Made by a program: the position numbers and the translations under genes. A stretch of DNA of 64,000 nt from Candidatus Aminicenantes bacterium UBA6072 (GTDB lineage: Bacteria; Acidobacteriota; Aminicenantia; UBA2199), in NCBI GenBank assembly GCA_002436105.1, contig DIXU01000020.1, positions 124,001 to 188,000 on the forward strand, in the 5' to 3' direction. The notes below the pieces were generated by a model that ran no database searches, was not told where the DNA came from, and saw only the letters and a list, made by a program, of their open reading frames with translations. Below are positions 1 to 9,216 of this stretch, piece by piece (the first letter of the stretch is position 1; every line of letters begins with the position of its first letter).

Positions 1-283
1 AGGCGTTCTTGAAGCTGGGAAAGGCGGTGATGAATATGATCTTGACGTTCTCCAGGAATGCGATGATGCGCGGGCAAAGGGCGGATCCTTCGCCATCCGG
101 GAGCTTCTGGTCAAGCAGGACGACGTCAAAATGGTTGCGCGAGCAGAGGTCCAGCCCCTCGCTGCAGCTGTGGGCGCTCTTGACCCTGAACGCATCGCCG
201 GTGAGAAATTCGCTGACCATGCTGCAGAGCAGGCGGTCATCATCGATGATCAGGATCGAGCGCTTCTGGGGTTCAGTTTCCAT
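1..283 (-). CDS. Response regulator receiver domain (partial, runs off left edge)
   Basis: I translated this from the reverse strand; it starts at the ATG at 283 and is still open at base 1. About 94 residues are visible. They match a CheY-like receiver domain: a hydrophobic strand followed by the acidic pocket (ILIIDDD, residues 10-16), the phospho-acceptor Asp in VVLLDQKLPDG (about residue 57) and the switch strand IIFITAF near the window edge. The start codon overlaps the end of the upstream histidine kinase gene by 11 nt, so the two are translationally coupled and form a two-component pair. The output domain lies outside the window. It could be NtrC-type or a single-domain regulator; this cannot be told from here. 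Confidence 0.85.
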   Translation of the reverse strand, partial: METEPQKRSILIIDDDRLLCSMVSEFLTGDAFRVKSAHSCSEGLDLCSRNHFDVVLLDQKLPDGEGSALCPRIIAFLENVKIIFITAFPSFKNA

Positions 284-1046
284 GGCCTTCGCTCAGCGGC
301 AGGGTGATGCGCACCTCGGCGCCCTGGGGTCGGCGGCCGCCGATCTCGATGCGGCCGTTCATTCGTGCCAGCAGCTTCCTCGCCAGGGTCAATCCCAGGC
401 CGGCGCCTTGAGGCTTGCTGGAATAGAACGGCATGAAGGCCTCTTCGATCTTGTCATCGGGGATGCCCCCGCCGTTGTCGGCGATGGCGATGCGGCAGTG
501 TCCGTCGCAGCGGGTGACGGTGACGGCCAGGACGGGATCGGGGCGTCCGCCCAGGGCGTCGATGGCATTGCCGACGACTTGAAGCAGCGCCTGATGGAGG
601 GCGCGAGGGTCGCAGGAGACCCAGACCGGTTCATCGAGGAAAGAGGACGCGAGCATGATCTCCTTCTCGTCGATCTCGTTGTGCAGCATCTGCAGCAGAT
701 CGCTCACCAGGGGTTGAACATCGACGGACCTGATGCTCAGGCGTTCAAACATGTTGAAGGAACGGAGAGCATTCAGCAGTTCCTCCAGGCGGCGGAACTC
801 GGCGTGGATGCTTTTCAGGTATTCCAGGCGGGTCGCGGAATCGTAGGCGTCGTGGTTGCTGATCAATACCTCCATGCTCATCTTGATGGAATTGATCGGA
901 TTGCCGAGCTCGTGGGCCAGGTTGAAGAACGCGTAGTCGAGAACCTTCATCAACCGCAGGGTCTCGTCGGCGGGCTCGCTCTGCAGCGCATGGCTGGGTT
1001 CGTTCTGTTTGTTCATCGGGCTCCAGGGCCGGGGAGCCGGGTCCAC
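273..1046 (-). CDS. Soluble histidine kinase without sensor domain
   Basis: The protein is up to 257 aa and has only a kinase core. The HisKA H-box is FNLAHELGNPINS (about residues 42-54), followed by the N-box QVVGNAIDALGG, the G1 box DNGGGIPDD and the G2 box GAGLGLTLARKL of the HATPase domain. No transmembrane segment or PAS domain is visible, so its input is probably a partner protein or a cytosolic signal. The longest start is GTG at 1046 with GGAG 9 nt upstream; an in-frame ATG at 1016 with a closer GGAG is an alternative. It overlaps the response regulator gene by 11 nt. By family knowledge it should autophosphorylate on the H-box His and pass the phosphate to that regulator. Confidence 0.85.
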   Translation of the reverse strand: MDPAPRPWSPMNKQNEPSHALQSEPADETLRLMKVLDYAFFNLAHELGNPINSIKMSMEVLISNHDAYDSATRLEYLKSIHAEFRRLEELLNALRSFNMFERLSIRSVDVQPLVSDLLQMLHNEIDEKEIMLASSFLDEPVWVSCDPRALHQALLQVVGNAIDALGGRPDPVLAVTVTRCDGHCRIAIADNGGGIPDDKIEEAFMPFYSSKPQGAGLGLTLARKLLARMNGRIEIGGRRPQGAEVRITLPLSEGHGN

Positions 1047-1141
1047 TCGTTTCCGCTCCGGGCCGTTCGAAATCAGCGGGTCTGGAAGAACTCCCCGATT
1101 ATAATTGCCCTTTTCGGCTTTTTCAACACATCCCGGGCGAA

Positions 1142-1170
1142 TTGCATATTTTGCGGCAGTTTCCTATAAT
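1142..1170 (+). promoter_or_regulatory. Sigma70 promoter, leaderless, for the first hybrid kinase
   Basis: TTGCAT (1142-1147), a 17-nt spacer and a perfect TATAAT (1165-1170). The ATG of the kinase begins 7 nt after the -10 box, exactly where transcription should start. No Shine-Dalgarno sequence can fit between them. Confidence 0.7.
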
Positions 1171-1176
1171 CAGCAA

Positions 1177-3663
1177 ATGATCCGCTCCATCCTTGGCGAT
1201 TGGCGATCCCTGCTGCCGGCCCCGGCTGTCGGGGACCCGGAGAAGGCTCTCGTCGCCCGGCAGATCTTTCTCATCGTGCGGGCCTTCCTCGTGTCCGTCA
1301 TCTTTCTCCAGCTCGTGCTGATCGTTCTGAACCCGAAGATCACCTCTCACTGGTTGGCGCTACTGCTGGGCTCGCTGGCATCCAGCCTGATCCTGCTGCT
1401 CCTGAACCGGCGCGGCCATGTCGGCGCTGCGTCCCATCTGCTGGTCGTGAGCCTGTGGCTGCTGATCAGCCTCTTCGCCTGGACGCACACCGGTTTGGGA
1501 ACGCGGGCCGCCTGGGGCTATTTCATCGTCGTTTTCATCGCCGGCATGCTGTTGGGCAAGTGGCAGGGAGTCGCCACGGCTGCGGTCTGCAGCGCCTCGA
1601 CCCTGCTGATCGCCCTGGCCGCGCCGCTCCATTCCTCCGATCCCTATCGCTTCTGGCTGATCAACAGCCTCTTCCTGATCGTGGTGCTGCTGCTGCAGGA
1701 CCTGGCCGGCCGCTCCATCCGCGAGTCACTGGCCCAGGCACGGGAGGAGCTGTGCGAGCGGCGCAAATCGGAGGAGGCGCTGCGTGCCCGGAACCAGTTC
1801 GTCTCGTCGCTGCTGCGCGCCCTGCCGCTGGCTGTTTTCTTCAAGGACAAGGATGGCCGCTACACCGGCTGCAACGACGTTTTTTCCGAGATCATGGGCG
1901 TCACCTCCGAGGAGATGAGCGGCAAGACGGTTCATGAGCTCTGGCCGTCCCAGCTGGCGGAGACTTACCACCGCAAGGACCTGGAGTTGATGCGCAACCG
2001 TGAGCACCAGGAGTACGAGTTCCAGGTGAGAGACCGCTCCGGCGAACTGCGCCCCGTGATCTTCGCCAAGGACGTCATCCTGGACGCCAATGGCGAGGTG
2101 GCGGGGCTGGTGGGGGCGTTCCTGGATATCAGCGAGCGCAAGCGCGCAGAAACGGCCCTGATCGAGAGCGAGCGCCGTTATCGGGCCCTGTTCGAATCGG
2201 CCAGCGATGCGATCTTCCTCAACCGCGGTGAAGAATTCATCGACTGCAATGCCCGCACACTGGAGCTTTTCGGCTGCACCCGCGAGGAGTTCGCCGCCTC
2301 TTCTCCTGACCGCTTTTCTCCAGAAAGGCAGCCCGACGGCAGGAGCTCCCGCGAGAAGGCGATGGAGAGGATCCAGAGCGCCCTGGGCGGCCGGCCCCAG
2401 AGATTCGATTGGATCCACCGACGCTGCGACGGCACGCTGTTCCCCGCCGAGGTGGCGCTGAACCGAGTGGAACTGAGCACGGGCGTGCACACGCTGGCCG
2501 TCGTCCGCGACATGTCCGATCGCCGCCTGCTGGAAGAACAGCTGCTCCAGGCGCAGAAGATGGAGGCTGTCGGAATTCTCGCCGGCGGCGTGGCCCATGA
2601 CTTCAACAACATCCTCTCGACCATCGTCGGCTACTCGTCGCTGATGCAAATGAAGGTCAAGGGCGACCGCAAGCTGGAGGAATACGCCGAGCTCATTCTG
2701 GCTTCGACGGAGAGGGCGGCGAGCCTGACGCACAGCCTTCTGGCATTCAGCCGCAAGCAGGAGCTGGAATTGGCCGCGGTCGACCTGAACGAGGCCATTC
2801 GCGGCTTTGCCAAGATCCTGGCGCGGCTGATCGGTGAGGACATCGACTTTCGCCTCGATCTGGCGGTTGAAGAGCTGGTGGCGGAGGTGGATATCCGGCA
2901 GTTCGAGCAAGTGCTGATGAACCTGGCGACCAACAGCCGCGATTCCATGCCCAGCGGCGGACGGCTGACGATCGCCTCGGAGCGTTGCGTCCTGGATCGA
3001 GCCATGGGCGAGACTCCCATCGGCGCCCATGCGCACATCACCGTGATCGACACCGGCAGCGGCATGGATGAGGACACGCAAGGGCGCATTTTCGATCCTT
3101 TCTTCACCACCAAGCGGGTGGGGCAAGGAACGGGGCTGGGCCTGGCCATCGTCTTCGGCATCATCAAGAAGCACGACGGCTTCCTCCGTGTCGAAAGCGC
3201 TCCGGGGAAGGGAACCAGGGTTCATGTGTTCCTGCCCCTGAAGCCCGGCCTGCGCACAAAGCGCTTGCTGCGGCGCGAGAAAAAATCGATCTCGGGAACG
3301 GAAACGATCCTGCTGATCGAGGACGAAGAAAGCGTGCGGCGGGCGATCCGCTCCATTTTGGAAGAATACGGCTATACGGTGCTCGAGGCAGCGGATGGCG
3401 AGGAAGGGGTCGCCCGCTTCGCCATGCAGGCGGCCGGCATCGACCTGGTGCTCAGCGACCTGATCATGCCCAGGATGAACGGCCGGGAGGCCCTCGCCCG
3501 GATCCGGGCGAGGTGCCCGGAAGTGAAGGCGATCTTCATCAGCGGCTACACGGCCAGCATGTTCAACCGCGGCGACCTGTTGGATGTCGATTTTCCCACC
3601 ATGCTCAAGCCGATCAAGCCCCAAGAACTGCTCCGCAAGGTGCGCGAGGTCCTCGACTCCTGA
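1177..3663 (+). CDS. Membrane-bound hybrid sensor histidine kinase (PAS-PAS-HisKA-HATPase-REC)
   Basis: This is an 828-aa hybrid kinase. Residues about 30-185 contain five or six hydrophobic helices, followed by two PAS domains (about 215-325 and 330-445). The HisKA domain carries the phospho-accepting His at residue 474 ([13 protein letters not shown]). The HATPase domain has N-box [15 protein letters not shown]1 DTGSGMD and G2 [10 protein letters not shown]-terminal receiver domain (about 709-828) has its phospho-Asp at residue 761 (SDLIMPRMNG). The AHDFNN-type H-box with an attached receiver is typical of hybrid kinases that signal by phosphorelay. I chose the ATG at 1177 because it lies 7 nt after a TATAAT box; an upstream in-frame start would place the promoter inside the gene. 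A close paralog follows 77 bp downstream, so this is a tandem duplication. The stimulus is unknown. Confidence 0.92.
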   Translation: MIRSILGDWRSLLPAPAVGDPEKALVARQIFLIVRAFLVSVIFLQLVLIVLNPKITSHWLALLLGSLASSLILLLLNRRGHVGAASHLLVVSLWLLISLFAWTHTGLGTRAAWGYFIVVFIAGMLLGKWQGVATAAVCSASTLLIALAAPLHSSDPYRFWLINSLFLIVVLLLQDLAGRSIRESLAQAREELCERRKSEEALRARNQFVSSLLRALPLAVFFKDKDGRYTGCNDVFSEIMGVTSEEMSGKTVHELWPSQLAETYHRKDLELMRNREHQEYEFQVRDRSGELRPVIFAKDVILDANGEVAGLVGAFLDISERKRAETALIESERRYRALFESASDAIFLNRGEEFIDCNARTLELFGCTREEFAASSPDRFSPERQPDGRSSREKAMERIQSALGGRPQRFDWIHRRCDGTLFPAEVALNRVELSTGVHTLAVVRDMSDRRLLEEQLLQAQKMEAVGILAGGVAHDFNNILSTIVGYSSLMQMKVKGDRKLEEYAELILASTERAASLTHSLLAFSRKQELELAAVDLNEAIRGFAKILARLIGEDIDFRLDLAVEELVAEVDIRQFEQVLMNLATNSRDSMPSGGRLTIASERCVLDRAMGETPIGAHAHITVIDTGSGMDEDTQGRIFDPFFTTKRVGQGTGLGLAIVFGIIKKHDGFLRVESAPGKGTRVHVFLPLKPGLRTKRLLRREKKSISGTETILLIEDEESVRRAIRSILEEYGYTVLEAADGEEGVARFAMQAAGIDLVLSDLIMPRMNGREALARIRARCPEVKAIFISGYTASMFNRGDLLDVDFPTMLKPIKPQELLRKVREVLDS

Positions 3664-3703
3664 GAACAGCCAATCCGTCCGGGCCGGATTCCCTCCCCGG
3701 CTA

Positions 3704-3733
3704 TTGTAATATGAAAGCCAGGTCCCATATAAT
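3704..3733 (+). promoter_or_regulatory. Sigma70 promoter, nearly leaderless, for the second hybrid kinase
   Basis: TTGTAA (3704-3709), an 18-nt spacer and TATAAT (3728-3733). The kinase ATG at 3741 begins 8 nt after the -10 box, the same geometry as its upstream paralog, which suggests the promoter was duplicated with the gene. Confidence 0.65.
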
Positions 3734-3740
3734 TGCAGCA

Positions 3741-6700
3741 ATGAACTTGAAGAATGCCCTTGTCTCGCGGCTGTTCTCCCAGGCGCCGCAATTCCCCGAT
3801 TCCGATCGGACGCTGCTCTCCCGCCAGGTCTTTTTGATCGTGCGCGCCTTCGTCGTCTCGGCGGTCATCCTGCAGCTGCTGCTGATCGTCCTGGACCCGA
3901 GGATCACCCTGCGCTGGCTGGTTTTGCTGTTGGCCACGGTCACGGTCTCCGGAGTCTTGCTTTGGCTGAACCGCAGCGGCCGCGTCCGTGCCGCCGCCCT
4001 GCTGCTGGTCGTGAGCCTGTGGCTGCTGATCGGCATTTTTTCCTGGACGCGGGCCGGGCTGGGGACGCGGGCGGCCTACGGCTATTTCATCGTCGTCTTC
4101 ATCGCCGGCATGGTGCTGGGCAAATGGCAGGGGATCGGCACCGCCGCCATCTGCAGTGCGTCGACCCTGCTGATCGCCCTGCAGGCGCCTTTCCGCTCAT
4201 CGGATCCCTATCGCTTCTGGCTGGTCAACACCCTGTACCTGGTGGTCGTGCTGCTGCTGCAGAACCTGGCCGGTCGCTTCATCCGCGAGTCGCTGGCCCG
4301 GGCCCGCAGCGAGCGGCAGGGGCGCCAGCTGGCCGAAAGCGAGCTGCGCCAGAGCGAGGAGCGCTTCCGCGTCCTCTTCGAGTCGGGGCCGATCGGCATC
4401 GTCAGCGCCGACGAGGGATTGCGCATCACCCTGGCCAACCGGGCCTTCTGCGCCATGCTGGGCTACAGCGAGGACGAACTGCGCGGCATGCATTTCCAGA
4501 ATGTCACCCATCCCGGGCACGCCGCCTCGGACCGCCTGGCGCTGCAGGGATTGTTGCGCGCGGAAGCCCCGTTCTACCAGACTGAGAAACGCTACCTGCG
4601 CAAGGACGGGGGCGTCGTCTGGGCGTCGACGACTGTCAGCGTCATTCGCGACGCGGGCGGCCGCTTCCTGCACCTGCTGGCCATGGTCGAGGACATCAGC
4701 GCCCGCAAGCACGCCGAAAAGGAGCGCGAGCACGTGATCTCCCTGCTCCAGGCCACGCTGGAATCCACGGCCGACGGCATCCTGGAGATCGACGGCTCGG
4801 GCAAGATCACCAACTACAACCAGCGTTTCGTCCGCATGTGGCGCATCCCCGAGGAGTTGCTGACCGCCCGCGACGACAACCAGGCCCTGGACTTCGTCAT
4901 GGGGCAACTGGCCGATCCCGGGGCGTTCATGGCCAAGGTCAGGGAATTGTACGATAACCCGGAACTGGAGAGCTTCGACCTGCTGGAGTTCAGGGACGGC
5001 AGGTTCTTCGAGCGCTATTCCCGGCCGCAGATGATCGCGGACCGGCCGGTGGGCCGGGTATGGAGCTTCCGCGATGTCAGCCAGCAGAAGCGCGACGAGA
5101 GGGCCCTGCGCCAGCACATTGAATTCGAGCGGCTGCTGACCTCGATCTCGGCACGCTTCATCGGCGTGAGAACGGGCGATATCGATGGGGAGATCGATCG
5201 CGCCATCTGCCAGATCGGCGCCTTCACCGCGGTGGACCGGAGCTATGTCTTCCGTTTTGACCGCAGCGGCGAATTCATGAGCAACACCCATGAATGGTGC
5301 GCCGCCGGCGTGGAACGGCAAAGGGAGAAGCTGCAGAACCTGCCCGTGGCATCGTTCCCCTGGTGGATGGCCAGGTTGCAGGGCAACGAGGAGATCGCCA
5401 TCGAGGAGCTCTCCGACCTGCCGCTTGAGGCCGCCGCCGAGCGCGAGATCCTCCAGGCCCAGGGGATCCGGTCGCTGCTGGTCGTTCCCATACGCTCCAA
5501 GAGCCAGCTCATCGGCTACCTGGGATTCGATTCGGTCCGCCGGCGGCAGCGCTGGTCGGCCGATGCCCTGGCCCTGGTGCGCATGGTCGCGGACATCATC
5601 GCCAACGCGCTCGAACGGAAGCAGGCCGCGGAAGCGCTGCTGGAAAGCGAGCGCCGTTACCGCACGCTGTTCGAGGCGGCCAGCGACTCCATCTTCGTGA
5701 TGAAGGGCGAGCTGTTCTTTGACTGCAACTCCCAGACGCTGCAGATGTTCGGCTGCGGCCGCGAGCGGATCATCGGCGTGCCGCCCGAAAGGTTCTCGCC
5801 GCCACTGCAGCCCGACGGCAGGAGCTCGAAGGAGAAGGCGCGGGAAAAGATCCGCGCCGCCTATGCCGGGCAGCCCCAGTTCTTCGAATGGGTCCACCTG
5901 CGGGGCGACGGCACCCCCTTCATCGCCGAGGTCAGCCTGACGCGCATCGACCTGGCCGCCGACGTCTATCTCCTGGCCATGGTGCGCGACGTTTCCGAAC
6001 GCAAAAGGCTGGAGGAGCAGTTGCTGCAGGCGCAGAAGATGGAGGCCATCGGCATCCTGGCCGGCGGCGTGGCCCACGATTTCAACAACATCCTGTCGGC
6101 CATCGTCGGCTACGGCTCGCTGCTGCAGATGAAGGTGGAGCGCGGCGGCCCCTTGAGCGAATACGTGGAGCGCATCCTCGCCGCCGGCGAGCGGGCGGCG
6201 AACCTGACCAGCAGCCTCCTGGCCTTCAGCCGCAAGCAGGAGGCCGAGCTGCTGCCCATCGACATCAACGACGCCATCTACGGCTTCCACAAGATCCTGG
6301 CGCGGCTGATCGGCGAGGACATCGATTTCAGCCTGAATCTCGCCAGCGAGAGCCTGGTGATCGACGCCGATGCCCGCCAGTTAGAGCAGGTGCTGATGAA
6401 CCTGGCTACCAACAGCCGCGACGCCATGCCGCGAGGCGGCCGGCTGACGATCTCCACGTTTGCCGTCGTCCTTGATTCCGACTCCGGCGATATCCCCGCC
6501 GGTCCGTACGCCGCCATCGCCGTTTCCGATTCGGGAACGGGCATCGGGCAGGAGGTTCGCTCCCACATCTTCGAGCCTTTCTTCACGACCAAGGACGTGG
6601 GCAAGGGGACCGGGCTCGGTCTGGCGATCGTCTACGGCATCGTCAAGAAGCACCAGGGGCATATCCGCGTGGAAAGCGCCCCCCTGGGGGGGGCCACGTT

Positions 6701-7220
6701 CACGATCTACCTGCCGCTGAAGTCGGCGGCCAGGAGCGGCCAGAAGCGCCGCAAGCCGGCGGCCATTCCCAGGGGCAGCGAAACGATCCTGCTGATCGAG
6801 GATGACCCGGCCGTCCGCCAGGTCACGCGCTCCATGCTGGAGGAGTTCGGCTACACGGTCCTGGAGGCGGATGACGGCGTCTCCGCCCAGTACGTCTTCC
6901 GCGAGCACTTCCGCCGGATCGACCTGGTGATCTGCGACCTGCTCATGCCCAGGCTCAACGGCCGCGAGACCCTGGCCGGTCTGCGCAAGATGAAGGCCGG
7001 CATTCCGGCGATCTTCATCAGCGGCTACGCTTCCGATGTCATCGCCCAGAAGGGGCTGGCCGATTCCGGTGCCCAGCTGCTGATGAAGCCGCTCAACCCG
7101 GGAACGCTGCTGCGCCAGGTCCGCGCCCTCCTGGACCGGAAGCGGGCCGCCCCGGGCAGCGAGGCAGCCGCGACAGCCCCCCCGGCCGGCGGCTTGACAA
7201 AGAAAAAAAGCCGGCGCTAA
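3741..7220 (+). CDS. Membrane-bound hybrid sensor histidine kinase (PAS-PAS-GAF-PAS-HisKA-HATPase-REC)
   Basis: This 1159-aa protein is a paralog of the preceding kinase. The N-terminal membrane region (about 30-185), the last PAS domain, the kinase core and the receiver align closely by eye (for example VARQIFLIVRAF against [12 protein letters not shown], and [18 protein letters not shown] linkers). It has gained extra sensor modules between the membrane and kinase regions: PAS (about 210-330), PAS (about 335-450), a GAF-like domain (about 470-625) and a further PAS (about 635-750). The phospho-His is residue 779 ([12 protein letters not shown]). HATPase motifs are [14 protein letters not shown] and [10 protein letters not shown]. 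The receiver phospho-Asp is residue 1066 ([10 protein letters not shown]). The start ATG at 3741 follows a TATAAT box by 8 nt. The two kinases may sense different cues through a shared membrane module; that is inference. Confidence 0.92.
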   Translation: MNLKNALVSRLFSQAPQFPDSDRTLLSRQVFLIVRAFVVSAVILQLLLIVLDPRITLRWLVLLLATVTVSGVLLWLNRSGRVRAAALLLVVSLWLLIGIFSWTRAGLGTRAAYGYFIVVFIAGMVLGKWQGIGTAAICSASTLLIALQAPFRSSDPYRFWLVNTLYLVVVLLLQNLAGRFIRESLARARSERQGRQLAESELRQSEERFRVLFESGPIGIVSADEGLRITLANRAFCAMLGYSEDELRGMHFQNVTHPGHAASDRLALQGLLRAEAPFYQTEKRYLRKDGGVVWASTTVSVIRDAGGRFLHLLAMVEDISARKHAEKEREHVISLLQATLESTADGILEIDGSGKITNYNQRFVRMWRIPEELLTARDDNQALDFVMGQLADPGAFMAKVRELYDNPELESFDLLEFRDGRFFERYSRPQMIADRPVGRVWSFRDVSQQKRDERALRQHIEFERLLTSISARFIGVRTGDIDGEIDRAICQIGAFTAVDRSYVFRFDRSGEFMSNTHEWCAAGVERQREKLQNLPVASFPWWMARLQGNEEIAIEELSDLPLEAAAEREILQAQGIRSLLVVPIRSKSQLIGYLGFDSVRRRQRWSADALALVRMVADIIANALERKQAAEALLESERRYRTLFEAASDSIFVMKGELFFDCNSQTLQMFGCGRERIIGVPPERFSPPLQPDGRSSKEKAREKIRAAYAGQPQFFEWVHLRGDGTPFIAEVSLTRIDLAADVYLLAMVRDVSERKRLEEQLLQAQKMEAIGILAGGVAHDFNNILSAIVGYGSLLQMKVERGGPLSEYVERILAAGERAANLTSSLLAFSRKQEAELLPIDINDAIYGFHKILARLIGEDIDFSLNLASESLVIDADARQLEQVLMNLATNSRDAMPRGGRLTISTFAVVLDSDSGDIPAGPYAAIAVSDSGTGIGQEVRSHIFEPFFTTKDVGKGTGLGLAIVYGIVKKHQGHIRVESAPLGGATFTIYLPLKSAARSGQKRRKPAAIPRGSETILLIEDDPAVRQVTRSMLEEFGYTVLEADDGVSAQYVFREHFRRIDLVICDLLMPRLNGRETLAGLRKMKAGIPAIFISGYASDVIAQKGLADSGAQLLMKPLNPGTLLRQVRALLDRKRAAPGSEAAATAPPAGGLTKKKSRR

Positions 7221-7223
7221 TAT
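7194..7223 (+). promoter_or_regulatory. Sigma70 promoter of the papain-family protease gene
   Basis: Consensus TTGACA (7194-7199), an 18-nt spacer and TAATAT (7218-7223). It overlaps the last codons and stop of the preceding kinase gene. A strong AAAGGAGG ribosome binding site precedes the ATG at 7244. Confidence 0.65.
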
Positions 7224-7243
7224 TGCACTGCAAAGGAGGAATC

Positions 7244-8458
7244 ATGAAGCGAAATAAATGGCGTTTCGTATGGCTGGCGGCAGTGGGGATGGGCGTCGTC
7301 GTCGGGCTGTTCGCGGAGCGCGGCAGCTCCGGTGACAAGGACGCGGAGCGCCGCATCGCCGCGCTGCAGAATGCCATCGCCGCGGAAGGCTTGTGCTGGC
7401 TGGCGGGGGAAACCTCGATGTCGCGGCTGAGTGAGGAGGAGCGGCTGCGCCGGCTCGGCGCGCTGCCCGAACCCGTGGAGGAACTCACGGCCGAGCCGGA
7501 GGCGACCCCGGAGGTGGGCGCCCTGCCCGCCACCCTGGACTGGCGCAGCCGCAACGGCAATTGGGTGACGGCCGTCCGCGACCAGGGCAGCTGCGGCAGC
7601 TGCTGGGCCTTCTCCACGACGGGCGTCCTGGAGTCGCTGGTGAAGATCGTGAAAAACATCAAGACCGACATCGACCTGTCGGAGCAGACGCTGGTCTCCT
7701 GCAGCGACGCCGGCGACTGCGAGGGCGGCTACCAGAGCAAGGCGGCGGACTTCGTGCGCCGCACCGGCATTCCCAGAGAGGACTGCTATCCCTACTCGGC
7801 CACCGACGGTTCCTGCCGCCCCTGTTCCGGCTGGATGAGCAAAACGGTGAAAGTCACGTCGTGGAAAGGGTATGCCAACGCCAGCAAGACGACCCTGCAG
7901 AACGCTCTGCTGAGCGCGCCGATCACCGCCTCCATGGACGTCTACTCCGACTTCTACAATTACCGCAGCGGCATCTATGAGCGCAGCTCCGGCGCCACCT
8001 ACAAGGGCGGCCACGCGATCGTCATCGTCGGCTACAACAACACGGAGGGCTACTGGATCTGCAAGAATTCCTGGGGGACGAACTGGGGCGAGAGCGGCTT
8101 CTTCCGCATCCGCATGGGCAACAGCAAGATCGCCAGCTACTGCACCAGCCTGAGCGGTCCGCGCCTGGACAACCAGCCGCCGGTGCTGCAGAGTATCCCC
8201 GCCCTGACCGCCGAGGAGGGCAAGGCGCTGGCTTTTTCCCTATCGGCCAGCGACAGCGACTACGACACGCTGACCTTCAGCGCCAAGAACCTCCCGGAGG
8301 GCGCCGTCCTGGATGCCGCGACCGGGGACTTCACCTGGACCCCCAGCTTCACCCAGTCGGGAGTTTACAGCGTCCAGTTCGGGGCCAGCGACGGCATCAG
8401 CACGGTGTACAGGACCGCGAGCATCACCGTGACCAACGTCAAGTACAAGACGTGGTGA
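7244..8458 (+). CDS. Secreted papain-family (C1A) cysteine protease with C-terminal Ig-like domain
   Basis: This 404-aa protein has an N-terminal hydrophobic signal segment (about 6-25), a short pro-region (to about 95) and a C1A peptidase domain (about 97-300). The catalytic set is complete: the oxyanion Gln and Cys in DQGSCGSCWAFS (Cys120), His257 in GGHAIVIVGYN and Asn275 in CKNSWGTNWGESGFF. Residues about 310-400 form a cadherin/He_PIG-like beta-sandwich, recognisable from NQPPVLQSIPAL and LDAATGDFTWTPS. Several Cys pairs suggest disulfides and activity outside the cytoplasm. Papain-family enzymes are much commoner in eukaryotes than in bacteria. A consensus promoter and strong RBS precede it, and a small outer-membrane protein follows 25 bp downstream. 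Its role is probably extracellular protein degradation. Confidence 0.9.
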   Translation: MKRNKWRFVWLAAVGMGVVVGLFAERGSSGDKDAERRIAALQNAIAAEGLCWLAGETSMSRLSEEERLRRLGALPEPVEELTAEPEATPEVGALPATLDWRSRNGNWVTAVRDQGSCGSCWAFSTTGVLESLVKIVKNIKTDIDLSEQTLVSCSDAGDCEGGYQSKAADFVRRTGIPREDCYPYSATDGSCRPCSGWMSKTVKVTSWKGYANASKTTLQNALLSAPITASMDVYSDFYNYRSGIYERSSGATYKGGHAIVIVGYNNTEGYWICKNSWGTNWGESGFFRIRMGNSKIASYCTSLSGPRLDNQPPVLQSIPALTAEEGKALAFSLSASDSDYDTLTFSAKNLPEGAVLDAATGDFTWTPSFTQSGVYSVQFGASDGISTVYRTASITVTNVKYKTW

Positions 8459-8483
8459 CGCGGATCAGCAAGGAGAAACGAAA

Positions 8484-9167
8484 ATGAGAATGAAGAAACA
8501 TATCGCTTTCGCGGTCATCGCCGTCCTGCTGCTGGCCGCCGGCAACCTGGCGGCCGCCAAAAACGAAAAAGCCGAAAAGGCTGTTAAGGCCGTCAAGACC
8601 GCCAAAAAAACGCAGCTCATCCTGCGCGCGGGATTCAACATGTTCCCGTCCAGCGGCAGCGATGGCGACTATGTTCCCGGGGTGAACGATTTCCCGGTCA
8701 CGCCGGCCCACCAGGCGCCGGCGCTGGGCGTCGGCCTGACCTTTCCCGGCTCCAGGTCGCTGGCCTTCGGCGTGAATGTCAGCTACGGCCTCTCCGCCCG
8801 GGTCGACCTGCGCGATCCTTCCGACAACGAGACCATCCAGGCCGAACCGCCGAAAAGCATCCTCGCCGTGCTCAACATCGCCAAGGCCATCGATCTTTCC
8901 CGGCGCATGCAGCTGCTCATTTCCCTGGGCGCCGGCGGCGAGTACCGCATGGGCGGCGACCAGGAATACGTCTCCAGCCTGGGGAACCGCATCGTGCTCC
9001 TCGCGCCGGAGAAGCCGTTTTCGCCGCTGGCCGCCCTCGCAGCCGGCGTGCATTACATGTTCGCCGACTCGCTGGGGGTGGCGTTGGATGTCCAGGGCGC
9101 CTATGTTTTCCGTGATCCCGCCCAGCTGCTGATCACTCCCTCCCTGGGACTGATCCTGAAGTTTTAG
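8484..9167 (+). CDS. Small outer-membrane beta-barrel protein, function unknown
   Basis: The protein is 227 aa, with a Sec signal peptide (residues 1-25, hydrophobic core ending LAAA), a short Lys/Ala-rich linker (about 26-45) and then alternating polar/apolar stretches typical of beta strands (LGVGLTFPG, FGVNVSYGLS, LAALAAGVHYMF). It ends in ITPSLGLILKF; a C-terminal Phe is the usual signal for BAM-assisted outer-membrane insertion. AAGGAGAAA lies before the ATG; a second ATG two codons in is also possible. It lies 25 bp after the protease gene and is probably co-transcribed. A GC-rich stem-loop in the 49-bp convergent gap downstream may separate it from the cyclase on the other strand. I do not recognise a specific family. 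Confidence 0.7.
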   Translation: MRMKKHIAFAVIAVLLLAAGNLAAAKNEKAEKAVKAVKTAKKTQLILRAGFNMFPSSGSDGDYVPGVNDFPVTPAHQAPALGVGLTFPGSRSLAFGVNVSYGLSARVDLRDPSDNETIQAEPPKSILAVLNIAKAIDLSRRMQLLISLGAGGEYRMGGDQEYVSSLGNRIVLLAPEKPFSPLAALAAGVHYMFADSLGVALDVQGAYVFRDPAQLLITPSLGLILKF

Positions 9168-9216
9168 GGGCAGGGCGCCGGGGGGCGCGGACGCCCGCCG
9201 CAACAGCGGGCGCGGC

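Noticed and set aside
1726..3741. Very long open frames antisense to real genes (also 4197-6290, 10155-12152, 54760-57903, 58124-60496 on the minus strand)
   Set aside because: They mirror genes with complete domain motifs on the other strand, have Gln/Ala/Arg-rich low-complexity translations and arise from high GC at the third codon position.
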